This document shows positions 55,238 through 63,908 of a DNA stretch of 64,000 bases, one piece after another. Each line of letters starts with the position of its first letter. The stretch's first letter is position 1. The translations under genes and the position numbers were made by a program. The stretch is from Candidatus Protochlamydia sp. (GTDB taxonomy: Bacteria > Chlamydiota > Chlamydiia > Chlamydiales > Parachlamydiaceae), in assembly GCA_013695355.1 (NCBI GenBank), contig JACDAQ010000018.1:1-64000 (forward strand), in the 5' to 3' direction. Under the pieces are notes generated by a model that did not search any database, was not told the origin of the DNA, and was given only the letters and a program-made list of their open reading frames with translations.

Positions 55238-56278
55238 TTAAATTTCCTCATCTTGATTTTCAAATAAATAGCGCTCCCTTTTCTGTTCCCTCTCTTCCCT
55301 TGCGTAAAAATTTTGAGGTTCAGCATTCAGACTGCTATTTTCTGCCAAAGTTGTGGTCGTTAGCAATCGGACCATGATGTCATTACGGGCCAATGTTTCA
55401 ACTAAAGAATCTTCAATAATTTTGCGGTCAAGGAAAATTTTTGCTTCATCTTTCAAATTAGCGAAAGAAACATTGAATTCTCTTTTAACTCCTTCAAAGG
55501 CAGTAAGTGTGATCGTGGCGTCCTCAAAAAGGGGAGGATAGCGCAATGTTACGATCGTATCGGTCATTCCTTTTTTTTCAATGGTCTGCAATTCTTTGAC
55601 CATTTGCTCAACAATTTCATTCACAGCGGTTCTGGTGATTTTTGGCTGATCAGAAATTTGATTAAAGTCAGATGAGATGCCGATGCCAACTGGTTGCAGC
55701 TGCCGATTTTGAGGATCATAGTTTGTGGTAATGATTTCAGGATTTTTGGGAAAGAAATCATTTTTTTTAGAGCTATTTAATTTAGCTTTATCTTTTGTAG
55801 ATGAAAGAGTGTTTTTGTGAGAATGTCCGATTGGATTTATTTTAGGCAATGAAGGTTCAATCGTCTCGTTCATTTTTATGGTTTCAAAGATTTTATCCTG
55901 AGGTAAAATTTCCTGAGGAGCAACACTAAAAAATTCTTCAAAAAAGGGGTGTGGCTGTTCGAAGGATTCACCTTCGGATGGGGTAATAGCAAATTCAGGC
56001 TTTAACAATGAACAATCAGGCGTCGGATCTGCAAATTGAGCAGGAAAACGTCCTTTCGTTTTAGTTTTGGCCATTAGCTCAAATAGGGAGGGGGGTGTGC
56101 GAGGCTCTTCTAAACGAACGAATGGTTCTTCGTCAGAAGAAGGGTTTTCCTCTTCATGATCAACTAAATTTTGAAAATTTTTCTTTGCATTAGGGGGTTT
56201 CTCAGGTTTTCCTTTGACAGAACGGACGGATTCCCCTTTAAATGATAATTTTGTAATGGTAAATTCATCTGCTGTCAT
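55238..56278 (-). CDS. Second, shorter SctP-type ruler paralogue
   Basis: A 346-residue protein clearly paralogous to the 441-residue SctP at 58135. The N-termini align (FKGESVRSVKGKPEKPPNAK against FRGEALQLGKTRPEKPPQSQ). The C-terminal domains align over about 120 residues, with YPPLFEDATITLTAFEG, FNVSFANLKDEAKIFLDRKI, SLVETLARNDI and NFYAREEREQKR. The disordered middle is about 95 residues shorter. SctP/YscP proteins measure needle length and switch substrate class, length scaling with the middle part. Two rulers of different length near one needle gene is unusual. It could be a specialised ruler or regulator. ATG start. Lies between the YQQP-repeat gene and sctQ. Confidence 0.85.
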   Translation of the reverse strand: MTADEFTITKLSFKGESVRSVKGKPEKPPNAKKNFQNLVDHEEENPSSDEEPFVRLEEPRTPPSLFELMAKTKTKGRFPAQFADPTPDCSLLKPEFAITPSEGESFEQPHPFFEEFFSVAPQEILPQDKIFETIKMNETIEPSLPKINPIGHSHKNTLSSTKDKAKLNSSKKNDFFPKNPEIITTNYDPQNRQLQPVGIGISSDFNQISDQPKITRTAVNEIVEQMVKELQTIEKKGMTDTIVTLRYPPLFEDATITLTAFEGVKREFNVSFANLKDEAKIFLDRKIIEDSLVETLARNDIMVRLLTTTTLAENSSLNAEPQNFYAREEREQKRERYLFENQDEEI

Positions 56279-56459
56279 CTTTTTATCCTAAGTTCTTCAT
56301 TATTAAAACTAAATTGTACTATAATTAATAAATTGAAACAAGGAAAGAATGAAAAATGTTTTTTTTCTTTCTAAACATCACAATGACTGCAACCCCTGTA
56401 GCTCATATTGAACTACAGAGATCACAAAATACACAAATAAAGCAGATTTTTGTCCCTAA

Positions 56460-57671
56460 TTAATTTAAATGTATGCCTCTGGATTCGAAATCCATTAGGT
56501 TATGTTCAAGTTCCTCAGCATCCGTTGCATTCTGATTTTTAATAAAATTATAACCTAAATGCAGGAGAGTGGCCAAAGCTACGGATGTACATAAAGCAGC
56601 TCCAGCAGATACCATTAGGGCTGAACCAGTGAAAGCGCCTGCTAAAACAACTCCTTCTGCAATCAAGCCAAGAGCTAGGAATGCGATTTCTTGAGTTTTT
56701 TTATTAATCAAATTATCAAGAGCAGTTTCTGTTTTTTCTACAACTCTATCAACGCACGCGATGTAGTTAGTTTTGTAAGCAGGGTAAGACTGATTGAATG
56801 CCCACTCCCCATTAAGCTGTCTTAATTGAGATTTTTCATTTTGAAGTTTTTTTAGTTCGCCAAAGGATTTGCCCATAAAAAAAAGAGACGCTATAGCCGA
56901 AGCAGCCCCTAATCCCTTTATTAACGTTAATCCACCCGTATTGTAAATCTTCATGCTTCCAGTTAAAAATTCATTTATGCCATAGTTATTAATATAACTA
57001 ATAAGTTTGCGATCAAAAATTACTTTGCAACTCACATAAGATAGTAAGCTTAATAAGGGGACTGCATATTTCATTTTAATTTGTGACGTAAAAGATTTCT
57101 CATCAAAGAGGTTAGTTGTGAGCTCATGTCCTATATTTACCAGATCGCGCGTCTGATGATGAATATAAGTAGGAACACTTTCGCGTTCTTCCTCTTCTTC
57201 TTGCTCTACTATTACAACATTTTGCTGCACTTCAACAGGCTGCTGATGTAAGTAGATAGGTTGTTGATAGACTTGCGGTTGGGCTGGTTGCATAGTTTGA
57301 GTAGGCTGCTGGTAAGTCTGTTGATACGTTTGCAGCTGTGGATATAGAGTCTGCTGAAAAAGTTGGGGAAGGGCTTGCTGAGGAAAGTTTGGTTGCTGGT
57401 AAGTTTGATGGATCGGCTGATAGGTTTGTTGTTGTAAAGGTTGTTGATAAGTTTGGTAGATTGGCTGTTGGTATGTTTGATGGTATACCGGCTGCTGATA
57501 AGTTTGCTGAAACAATTGCTGGTTTTGCTGTGGATAAAGAGTCTGTTGAAAGAGTTGAGGAACAGGCTGTTGGGGCAATGGAGAAGCTGGTTGCTGATAC
57601 CCTGGCAGAAAAGGATTAAAAGCATTCATTGAATTATTATTAGGATCAAATGTATTAATGTAAGCGGACAT
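56460..57671 (-). CDS. YQQP-repeat membrane protein inside the T3SS operon
   Basis: A 403-residue protein with no recognised family. Residues about 20-160 are Gln/Tyr/Pro-rich, built on variable TYQQP and LFQQTLYPQ units (LFQQTLYPQ recurs twice). A short acidic stretch follows (EQEEEEERESVP). The rest has two hydrophobic regions: about 210-275 (YAVPLLSLLSYVSC and GGLTLIKGLGAASAIASLFF) and about 330-385 (FLALGLIAEGVVLAGAFTGS, then GAALCTSVALATLLHLG), separated by a coiled charged loop. No signal peptide. It interrupts the sctP-sctQ order and is flanked by a palindromic sequence and by the ruler duplication. A T3SS effector or translocator-like protein is possible. Confidence 0.75.
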   Translation of the reverse strand: MSAYINTFDPNNNSMNAFNPFLPGYQQPASPLPQQPVPQLFQQTLYPQQNQQLFQQTYQQPVYHQTYQQPIYQTYQQPLQQQTYQPIHQTYQQPNFPQQALPQLFQQTLYPQLQTYQQTYQQPTQTMQPAQPQVYQQPIYLHQQPVEVQQNVVIVEQEEEEERESVPTYIHHQTRDLVNIGHELTTNLFDEKSFTSQIKMKYAVPLLSLLSYVSCKVIFDRKLISYINNYGINEFLTGSMKIYNTGGLTLIKGLGAASAIASLFFMGKSFGELKKLQNEKSQLRQLNGEWAFNQSYPAYKTNYIACVDRVVEKTETALDNLINKKTQEIAFLALGLIAEGVVLAGAFTGSALMVSAGAALCTSVALATLLHLGYNFIKNQNATDAEELEHNLMDFESRGIHLN

Positions 57672-58134
57672 AGTAACCTTCTTTAGATTTATTTTAATTT
57701 TAAGATAATTTGTATTTTAAAGAATAATAAAGATAGATTTATTTAAAATCAATATCAAAAGCAATTTGATTTATTATTCAATAATTATAAAAGGTAAGCT
57801 TATCAATGCTTGATGTTGTTAAAATTAAATATTTATAAAGAAATAATAAATTCGGTATTTCGAAGGGTAACTGTCCCTTTTAAGAAAAAATCTTGGGGAA
57901 ATTTTTTTTTTGTACTAGAGCGACATTAATTTTTTTTATAGGGAAGAGCCATATTTGAGTTGATGACAATTGGTCAGCTTTGCAAATGTCTCTCGATTTA
58001 AGATTTAAGTAAAAAGAAGAAACCGCAGAAGCGGGAGAATGCTTAAGTGAAGCGCCGAGCTTTTTACATTGTAAACTTCTCTTCGCTTGTAAAGCCTCAA
58101 CCGTTCTGCGGTTTCTAAATTAAGCCTGTTTCCT
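57672..58134. other. Intergenic region with a long palindromic structure
   Basis: About 460 nt between sctP and the YQQP-repeat gene. At 58018-58116 lies a structured palindrome: a perfect 13-bp outer stem (58018-58030 with 58104-58116) and a smaller inner pairing (TGAAGCG region near 58048 with CTTCGCTT near 58080). It is just beyond the sctP stop on the minus strand, so it could terminate transcription or be a mobile palindromic element. The remainder is AT-rich and must hold any promoter for the inserted gene. Confidence 0.6.
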
Positions 58135-59460
58135 TTAAGTTTCTTCTTCTTCTGAGTTTTCCTGTTGTTGGTTTCTTTGCTGTTCCCGTTCTTCGCGCGC
58201 AAAGTATTTAGCTTCAGATGCCAGGTTCAGAGCGTTTTCTGGCAGTGTGGATGTCTTTAGCGTATGGATGGTGATATCATTTCTCGCCAGTGCCTCCACT
58301 AAAGAATTTTCAACAATTTTACGGTCGAGGAAAACTTTTGCGTCTTCATTTAAATTTGCAAAAGAAAGATTGAATTCACGTTTTCCTCCTCCTTCTAGTG
58401 TGGATAAGGTAATGGTTGCATCTTTAAAAAGAGGGGGATATTGCAGAGTAACCACTGTATCTGTTTTTCCTCCCTTTTCCACTACTTGCATCGCCTCTAC
58501 CATTTGCCTTACAATATCATCAACTTGAGTAGGGATTTTTGGCTCTTCAGCTATTCTAGAGGGGGAAAGGAGAGGCGCATTTGAATGTTGATGAATGTGC
58601 GGATTTACCGTGGCTATATCAGGATTATCCTGTGAGAATTCATTTTTTTCACGAATGGTCAGCTTCATTTTATCTTTCTTAGACTCCAGGACCGTTGCAT
58701 CCATATCTGTTTCTAATGCTAAAATTTCGCGGCGCGGCTTTGGCCTACCTTCATTTGCTACAGCTTCGGCTTCTTGGCTTTCGTGTGCTATGGGTTCATT
58801 TATAAGCGCTTCGTCTTTAGGGGTTTTTACAGTGGGTTTAGCGGTATTTGCCGCCTGTTCGTTAAGCAGAGGGTCTGCCACAGGTTTTTCAGGGGATCGT
58901 CGAAGGGTATAGATCGACTGCTCAGGCATATCCTGAAATTTTTTTGCGGGGACTGCATCAGTAGGTAGTTGTGGAAGCTCTGATTTGGATGGAAGGGGAT
59001 GAGATTTGGATGCAATGGAATTTGGAGCTGATTCGGGCGAAACTGTATTAGGGTTGAGAGATGGTTCTGGCGCATGGGAAGAGGATTTGGGTAAAGTGGG
59101 ATAGGTAAGATCGTCTGTAGGATTATCGGTTTGATAAAAAGCATCGGCAATTTGCGTTTCTTCTCCTTCATCAAAAAGAGGGGGCTTTTTCGCTATGGGC
59201 TGATCTAAAGGCTGAGATGGCTGAGATGGAAGCTTGGCTTTTAGTTTTTTAGCTGATAAATCAAACAGTGAAGTGGTCGGCTCCAGATCGCTTTCATCGA
59301 TCAGGGAAACTTCATCTTCATCTATTTCCGGATTATCGCTGCTCACTAATTTTTGGAAACTTTTTTGCGATTGAGGCGGTTTTTCAGGCCGCGTCTTACC
59401 CAGCTGCAATGCTTCCCCTCTAAAATTTGGCTTAATTGGGGTTAATTCATCTGGTGACAT
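58135..59460 (-). CDS. sctP: T3SS needle-length regulator SctP (CT671-like)
   Basis: A 441-residue SctP. N-terminal secretion-type segment with RPEKPPQSQKSFQKLVSS, a long disordered Pro/Ser/Glu-rich middle (about 60-310), and a folded C-terminal domain (about 310-420) with VVTLQYPPLFKDATITLSTL, FNLSFANLNEDAKVFLDRKI and EALARNDITIHTL. It closes with a Gln/Glu-rich tail. By order (sctN-sctO-sctP) and layout it is the CT671/CdsP equivalent, which sets needle length and switches export. A shorter paralogue follows two genes on. ATG start with AAAGGAG upstream. Confidence 0.85.
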   Translation of the reverse strand: MSPDELTPIKPNFRGEALQLGKTRPEKPPQSQKSFQKLVSSDNPEIDEDEVSLIDESDLEPTTSLFDLSAKKLKAKLPSQPSQPLDQPIAKKPPLFDEGEETQIADAFYQTDNPTDDLTYPTLPKSSSHAPEPSLNPNTVSPESAPNSIASKSHPLPSKSELPQLPTDAVPAKKFQDMPEQSIYTLRRSPEKPVADPLLNEQAANTAKPTVKTPKDEALINEPIAHESQEAEAVANEGRPKPRREILALETDMDATVLESKKDKMKLTIREKNEFSQDNPDIATVNPHIHQHSNAPLLSPSRIAEEPKIPTQVDDIVRQMVEAMQVVEKGGKTDTVVTLQYPPLFKDATITLSTLEGGGKREFNLSFANLNEDAKVFLDRKIVENSLVEALARNDITIHTLKTSTLPENALNLASEAKYFAREEREQQRNQQQENSEEEET

Positions 59461-59502
59461 ACCTTTACTCCTTTTTGTTTTTATAGGACAAGGGCTTGAA
59501 AA

Positions 59503-59997
59503 CTAACGCCTTTTATTGCTTGTATATATCATCGATCCTAATTCATCTTGTTCCCGCCCTTCGATAATTGCTAATTCTTTGCGCATTTCTTTTTCCCAGT
59601 CTTTTTTGTGGTTCAGAAGCTTGTCCACTTCCTGCCGTTTAATGCGCAAATTTTCTTTTGCCTGGTCCAAATTTTTTTGAGCAGTATTGACCTGGTCTTT
59701 TTGATCTTTTACTTTTTTTTCCTCAACTTTTAATTTTTCATCTACAATTTTGATGTAAACTTTCATTTGCAGGATCTTCGGGCTGGTCGTTTCAGAATCA
59801 AGTATTTCGCGTAATTGGTTCAGTTTATCCTGATAGTGTTTTTTTACCTTATCCCTTTCTACCTCTCTTTGCCGCAGTTTTTCCTGTTCAGCTTCTAAGG
59901 CAGCCTGCTTTTCCTTTACAACTTTTTCGGCATCATCTACCCTTTTTTGCTTGACTTCGATAATTTGCTTCAATGGATAAACGATGTTTGAATTCAT
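59503..59997 (-). CDS. sctO: T3SS stalk protein SctO (YscO/CdsO type)
   Basis: A 164-residue, almost wholly coiled-coil protein (for example KQIIEVKQKRVDDAEKVVKE and DQAKENLRIKRQEVDKLL), the YscO/FliJ type stalk that couples the ATPase to the export gate. Size and place directly after sctN (16-nt gap) match CT670. No other motif is expected in this family. ATG start. Confidence 0.88.
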   Translation of the reverse strand: MNSNIVYPLKQIIEVKQKRVDDAEKVVKEKQAALEAEQEKLRQREVERDKVKKHYQDKLNQLREILDSETTSPKILQMKVYIKIVDEKLKVEEKKVKDQKDQVNTAQKNLDQAKENLRIKRQEVDKLLNHKKDWEKEMRKELAIIEGREQDELGSMIYTSNKRR

Positions 59998-60013
59998 TAT
60001 AAAGCCTTAAATG

Positions 60014-61330
60014 TTATCTGAATAGAGCTTTCAAAAGCTGCATCGTCTCTTGAAAAGAACACTTTTCATCTACTCCTTGTTTTAAAAACTTTAATACTTT
60101 GTCAATGTAGTCAATGGCAAAGTCTCCAGCTTTATCCGCACCTCGCTTGTATTCTCCGATTTTAATCAATAATTCATTTTTCTTATAGTTGGCTAAAACT
60201 TCTTTCAGTTTCCCAACCAGCTGAAGATGCTCTTTTGGGACGATCGAGGTCATGACCCGGCTGGCAGAAGATAGCACATCTATTGCAGGATAATGGTATT
60301 GGCGGGCCAGTTCGCTGGATAAAATAATGTGCCCGTCTAAAATCGAACGCACTTCGTCAGCGACCGGTTCGTTCATGTCATCGCCTGCTACTAAGATCGT
60401 ATAAAAAGCTGTAATATGTCCTTTGTCAGAATTTCCAGATCTTTCCAATAATTTGGGCAAAGTAGAAAATACGGAAGGGGTGTACCCGGCCCGGGCAGGC
60501 GGTTCGCCGGCTGCCAATCCCACTTCACGCAACGCTCGCGCAAAACGGGTCACGGAGTCCATCATTAATATCACGGATTTCCCCTGATCACGGAAGTACT
60601 CGGCAATGGCGGTTCCGACATAAGCAGCATTTAAGCGCAGCTGAGAGGCTTGATCGGATGTCGACACAATCAAGACAGAACGGGCCAGCCCTTCCGGCCC
60701 TAGATCTTTTTCAATAAATTCACGCAGTTCCCGTCCCCGCTCTCCTATCAAACTGATGACATTAACATCTGCGACAGCATTCCGTGCGATCATGCCCAAT
60801 AAAGTGGATTTACCTCCGCCTGCGGCAGCAAAAATTCCAACCCGTTGTCCAAGTCCCGTGGTCAATGGCCCGTCAATTGCCCGGACCCCCACAGAAATAG
60901 GATTATGGATGGGCATTCTTTTTACCGGATCGGGGGGGGCCTGAATAACCGGGTAAGTTTCATCCAAAATAAGAGGCCCTTTGGTCTCTACATCGAGAGG
61001 TTCGCCAAGGCCATTCAAAATTCGTCCAAGAAGATTGGGACCTACTTTAATATGCAAAGGGAGGTAAGTGGGGATAACTTCAGAGGATGGGCCTATTCCC
61101 GTCATTTCACCAAGGGGGGAAAGAAGGACTTCATCTTTGGTAAAACCCACTACCTCGGCAAGCAATGGTTCGCCAACCCTTTTGATCAAACAGATCTCGC
61201 CAATTTTTACTTGCGGGACGACTGCTTTGATAAGCATTCCGACAATTTCAGTAATGCGTCCATTAATAGTAGTGAGCTGCAGGGAATCCAGATCACCTAG
61301 AAGTTTATCAATTTGATCGTTAAAAAACAT
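60014..61330 (-). CDS. sctN: T3SS ATPase SctN
   Basis: A 438-residue ATPase of the FliI/SctN family that energises export and strips chaperones. Walker [21 protein letters not shown] (near 165-184), the family motif [19 protein letters not shown], Walker [21 protein letters not shown] with [17 protein letters not shown] following, and a C-terminal chaperone-binding helical domain. Length equals the family norm. ATG start. Order equals CT669. A palindromic element lies just upstream (61408-61554), between it and the CT668-position gene. Confidence 0.96.
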   Translation of the reverse strand: MFFNDQIDKLLGDLDSLQLTTINGRITEIVGMLIKAVVPQVKIGEICLIKRVGEPLLAEVVGFTKDEVLLSPLGEMTGIGPSSEVIPTYLPLHIKVGPNLLGRILNGLGEPLDVETKGPLILDETYPVIQAPPDPVKRMPIHNPISVGVRAIDGPLTTGLGQRVGIFAAAGGGKSTLLGMIARNAVADVNVISLIGERGRELREFIEKDLGPEGLARSVLIVSTSDQASQLRLNAAYVGTAIAEYFRDQGKSVILMMDSVTRFARALREVGLAAGEPPARAGYTPSVFSTLPKLLERSGNSDKGHITAFYTILVAGDDMNEPVADEVRSILDGHIILSSELARQYHYPAIDVLSSASRVMTSIVPKEHLQLVGKLKEVLANYKKNELLIKIGEYKRGADKAGDFAIDYIDKVLKFLKQGVDEKCSFQETMQLLKALFR

Positions 61331-61407
61331 GCACTTTACCTATACATTGGAGTGGAAAAAAGACAAGCCAAACCTCCCCTTCAAATGGGGTCGCTAAAAC
61401 TTCAGCC

Positions 61408-61554
61408 TTATACCCAAGGGAATTCAAAAATACATTTAGCGCTCCTTAGGTTGACGTGTCTAAAACGACCCATATTATATCAATATTGGGTCGTTTTAGA
61501 TCCGTCAGCCATAAATGCTAGTCCAAACCAGTTTTTGAGTTCGCTTGGGTATAA
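61408..61554. repeat. Nested palindromic element inside the T3SS operon
   Basis: 147 bp between sctN and the gene at 61575. Outer 23-base inverted repeats (61408-61430 and 61532-61554) have two mismatches. A perfect 14-bp inner stem (61459-61472 with 61487-61500) closes an AT-rich loop. It fills most of the gap 61331-61574. As RNA it would form a strong hairpin just before sctN and could lower readthrough or act as a processing site. Confidence 0.75.
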
Positions 61555-61574
61555 ATCCAAGTCTGGCAAGAATA

Positions 61575-62426
61575 CTAAACTTGTACGTTCATGATCGTTT
61601 TTGTAGATTCTAAAGCCTTGTTCAATAAACTAGTGAATAGTTCCATTTGCTGTTGAACATAGCTGACTTTAATTTGAAGTGCTAGCATATTTGCCGGAGT
61701 CAGCTGCGCTTTGGTCAAACTTAAATGATCAATGGTCTGATTCAAGTGTTCAAGCTGGTATTGACTGTTGCTCAATAAACCAATAAAACGCTCAATTGGA
61801 TTTGCGCTGTTGATCTTTGCCACTTGTGCCGGGGGAGGTGTGTATTCTGCACCTGCTTTGGAAAGGGCAATTTTTAAATTGTCATCAACGTGGTTAAGCC
61901 GGTTGCGGAGCAAGGTTTGATAGGAAGGCTTGATATCCGCTTGCGAGGTACTCAGTTGGGTTTTAACCTCTTCAATTTGGGCGATAACAGACTGAGACTG
62001 GTTTTTTAACTCTTCGGGAGTAAGTTTGGTAATTTTTGAAACTTGCGAATTAAGTTTTTTTACTTCTTCTATTAAAGAAGAAGGACTTTTTCTATTGCTA
62101 ACAGCAGAAACCTCAACATCGTCGCCTGATTTATACTGCCCTTTTTTTTGCTCTTGGTCAGTAGCAGATCCATTTTGCTGGACTGTAACGTTGTTATCCC
62201 CAAATACCGGAGTTTCTATCTTTTGAACTTCTTCCGGAACAACTATCCCGTCAACACGTTGAAAAGAGGGCTTTGTTGTTGGTGTAGAACTCATAAGATT
62301 TTGGAAATGCTCCTTATTAGGCGGCACTCGTTCCAGTTCTTCCATTTGAGATATAGGCGCTGTTTCCTGCTTATTAAGCACTTCGCCAACTTTTTTTACT
62401 GCTTCGATTTTTTGTTCTAATGCCAT
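61575..62426 (-). CDS. CT668-position T3SS protein
   Basis: A 283-residue protein located where Chlamydia has CT668, between the needle gene and the ATPase. The N-terminal half is polar and probably disordered (VPPNKEHFQNLMSS resembles the N-terminal pattern of the two SctP rulers). The C-terminal 130 residues are helical, with PIERFIGLLSNSQYQLEHLN and ending FTSLLNKALESTKTIMNVQV, which recalls the short C-terminal helix of inner-rod proteins (SctI type). That resemblance is weak. ATG start with AAGGAA upstream. Co-transcribed with the T3SS genes, though hairpins lie on both sides. Confidence 0.75.
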   Translation of the reverse strand: MALEQKIEAVKKVGEVLNKQETAPISQMEELERVPPNKEHFQNLMSSTPTTKPSFQRVDGIVVPEEVQKIETPVFGDNNVTVQQNGSATDQEQKKGQYKSGDDVEVSAVSNRKSPSSLIEEVKKLNSQVSKITKLTPEELKNQSQSVIAQIEEVKTQLSTSQADIKPSYQTLLRNRLNHVDDNLKIALSKAGAEYTPPPAQVAKINSANPIERFIGLLSNSQYQLEHLNQTIDHLSLTKAQLTPANMLALQIKVSYVQQQMELFTSLLNKALESTKTIMNVQV

Positions 62427-62488
62427 GACAGGTTCCTTTTCCTTAAAAGAGATTTATAGGAATAACCAATGACCCAAGGAAAAGAACT

Positions 62489-62562
62489 GTTCTTTAAAAT
62501 TGCTTTTAAAGAACACATTGCTTTCCCAAGGGCCACAATCGAGGCTAAGCCGCTGCTTAGCC
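62489..62562 (-). terminator. Two hairpins after the needle gene
   Basis: On the minus strand, 8 nt past the sctF stop, a 7-bp stem (62543-62549 with 62556-62562) is followed by a perfect 11-bp stem with a 4-nt loop (62489-62499 with 62504-62514). A short TTCTTTTCC follows. Partial termination here would yield more needle mRNA than mRNA for the downstream ATPase genes. Confidence 0.5.
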
Positions 62563-62569
62563 ACCGAGA

Positions 62570-62872
62570 TTATCCTTTAACGTTACGTGCCATTGATGAG
62601 ATTGCCGAGTTTGAGGCACTCACAACAGACGTAGACATTTCTGATAATTGAGAAAGGTGGTTCATCAACATTTGCATGTCGAACATATCAGCGATACTGA
62701 TAGAACTACGTCTTGCTTTCATGATTTCCAGTTTTCTTTTAGCACTGACTGTCGCATCATTGACAATACTGACTAAAAAGTCGACTTTGAAACCTTGCTC
62801 AACATAGTTACCTTGGAACATAGGATTAACACCACCACCTGTGGTATAACCTGCACCGTTATCATTGGACAT
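62570..62872 (-). CDS. sctF: T3SS needle protein SctF (CdsF-like)
   Basis: A 100-residue small helical protein whose polar, Gly/Asn-rich N-terminus is followed by two helices around a central turn, ending with SVVSASNSAISSMARNVKG. Length, helix-turn-helix build, absence of a signal peptide and position next to chaperone-like and CT668-position genes match the chlamydial needle subunit CdsF (CT666). Sequence identity between needles is low, so the call rests on context plus shape. ATG with an excellent AGGAGG 4 nt upstream, suited to high output. Hairpins follow. Confidence 0.72.
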   Translation of the reverse strand: MSNDNGAGYTTGGGVNPMFQGNYVEQGFKVDFLVSIVNDATVSAKRKLEIMKARRSSISIADMFDMQMLMNHLSQLSEMSTSVVSASNSAISSMARNVKG

Positions 62873-63432
62873 ATTGCCTCCTACTACTTTCTTATTAATG
62901 TTATAATAAGTTCAGTAGGGAATTCAGATTTAGGAAATTACACTTCCTGAAGCCTTTAAGAGAGTTAAAGTCTCTATATTTAAGGCTTCAATTCTGAAAC
63001 GCTACAACACTTAAATTTGAAAATCATGCTCAGTTTTATTCTTTTTAACTGAGCCATCTTTCCCCTTATTTTTATTATAGCATACGGTATTAATTAAAGC
63101 AATGTACTATCTTTGGTTTTAAAATATTTTTATTACACTTTCTCGCTGCTATTTTTACTAAATATTAACTAAATACGCGTATAATTGTTTTCTTTTTATA
63201 AAGAAAAAAGCCAGAGCAGAATATTAATTAATGGCATAATGAATAGGGGAGGAAGGGCGTGTTGTGTGGTATGCTCTCTCCTATGCCTGAAGGCAAAGCA
63301 AGCGAGGCATCTTATGGACTTTGGAAATCAGCTTCTGCCGTTGTATCTTAGTTTTCACTAGTCGGTATTCTCGCCCCTTCTCTCCTCAAGCCTATCTATT
63401 GAACAGGTTCTTAGAGAGAAAGGACACATCTT
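62873..63432. other. Leader and intergenic region before sctF
   Basis: 560 nt without a supportable gene. Near 62890-62915 the minus strand has a TATTATAAC-type -10 before sctF, with no good -35. At 63399-63413 is the 15-base TTGAACAGGTTCTTA, the exact reverse complement of the outer end of the repeat at 10-24. The section 63240-63400 is more GC-rich with inverted GGGGAGGAAGGG/CCCCTTCTCTCCTC blocks, probably a degraded palindromic element. Confidence 0.45.
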
Positions 63433-63897
63433 TCATTCTTCTTCAATTTCATCTTCGGCCTTAGCCGGTCCGCCAAAAAATGGAGATTTTGTTTTTTTTG
63501 TCAGATCTTTTTCAGCCCATTCCAATGAAATTGTTCCCAAATTTTTGACGGTCGGGTCTTCTGATTTTTCGATTGCTTCATGGATCAGTTTCTCCCCTTT
63601 TTTACGTTTGCCCTTAGCGAGTAAATAGCACATGCCTAAGAAAGTTTGGGCCAAATAATTTTGAGGCTCGCTTTGCATGACCATTTCGAAGATCCGGGTC
63701 GCTTCCTTGACCTCAAGTTTATTTAAGGCAATATAGCCAAGCCCGATCTGGGGAGCGGTGCTGGTTGGGCTTAAGGCCTGGGCTGCGTGAAAAATACGCG
63801 TAGAACTTGTCTCATCAAGCTGCTTGACCGCTACAAAGCCAGCTTCAATCAATAAAGCAAAATCTTCTTTGAATTCATCCATTTTTTCCTGATCCAT
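63433..63897 (-). CDS. TPR-type T3SS chaperone-like protein
   Basis: A 154-residue protein of TPR helices (IGLGYIALNKLEVKEATRIF, AQTFLGMCYLLAKGKRKKGE) and an acidic tail (PAKAEDEIEEE). In Chlamydia the needle gene cdsF is flanked by cdsE and cdsG, whose products act as a needle chaperone pair; CdsG/PscG-type proteins have this TPR build. Here it lies upstream of sctF and is paired with a second copy further upstream. ATG start. It could also be a translocator chaperone (LcrH/SycD type). Confidence 0.7.
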   Translation of the reverse strand: MDQEKMDEFKEDFALLIEAGFVAVKQLDETSSTRIFHAAQALSPTSTAPQIGLGYIALNKLEVKEATRIFEMVMQSEPQNYLAQTFLGMCYLLAKGKRKKGEKLIHEAIEKSEDPTVKNLGTISLEWAEKDLTKKTKSPFFGGPAKAEDEIEEE

Positions 63898-63908
63898 GAC
63901 TAGTCCTT

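Noticed and set aside
57212-57625. Long minus-strand frame rich in Ser/Asn/Leu overlapping the YQQP-repeat gene
   Set aside because: It is a frame shadow of the low-complexity CAA/TAT/CCN repeat region; no start context and no hydropathy typical of a gene.
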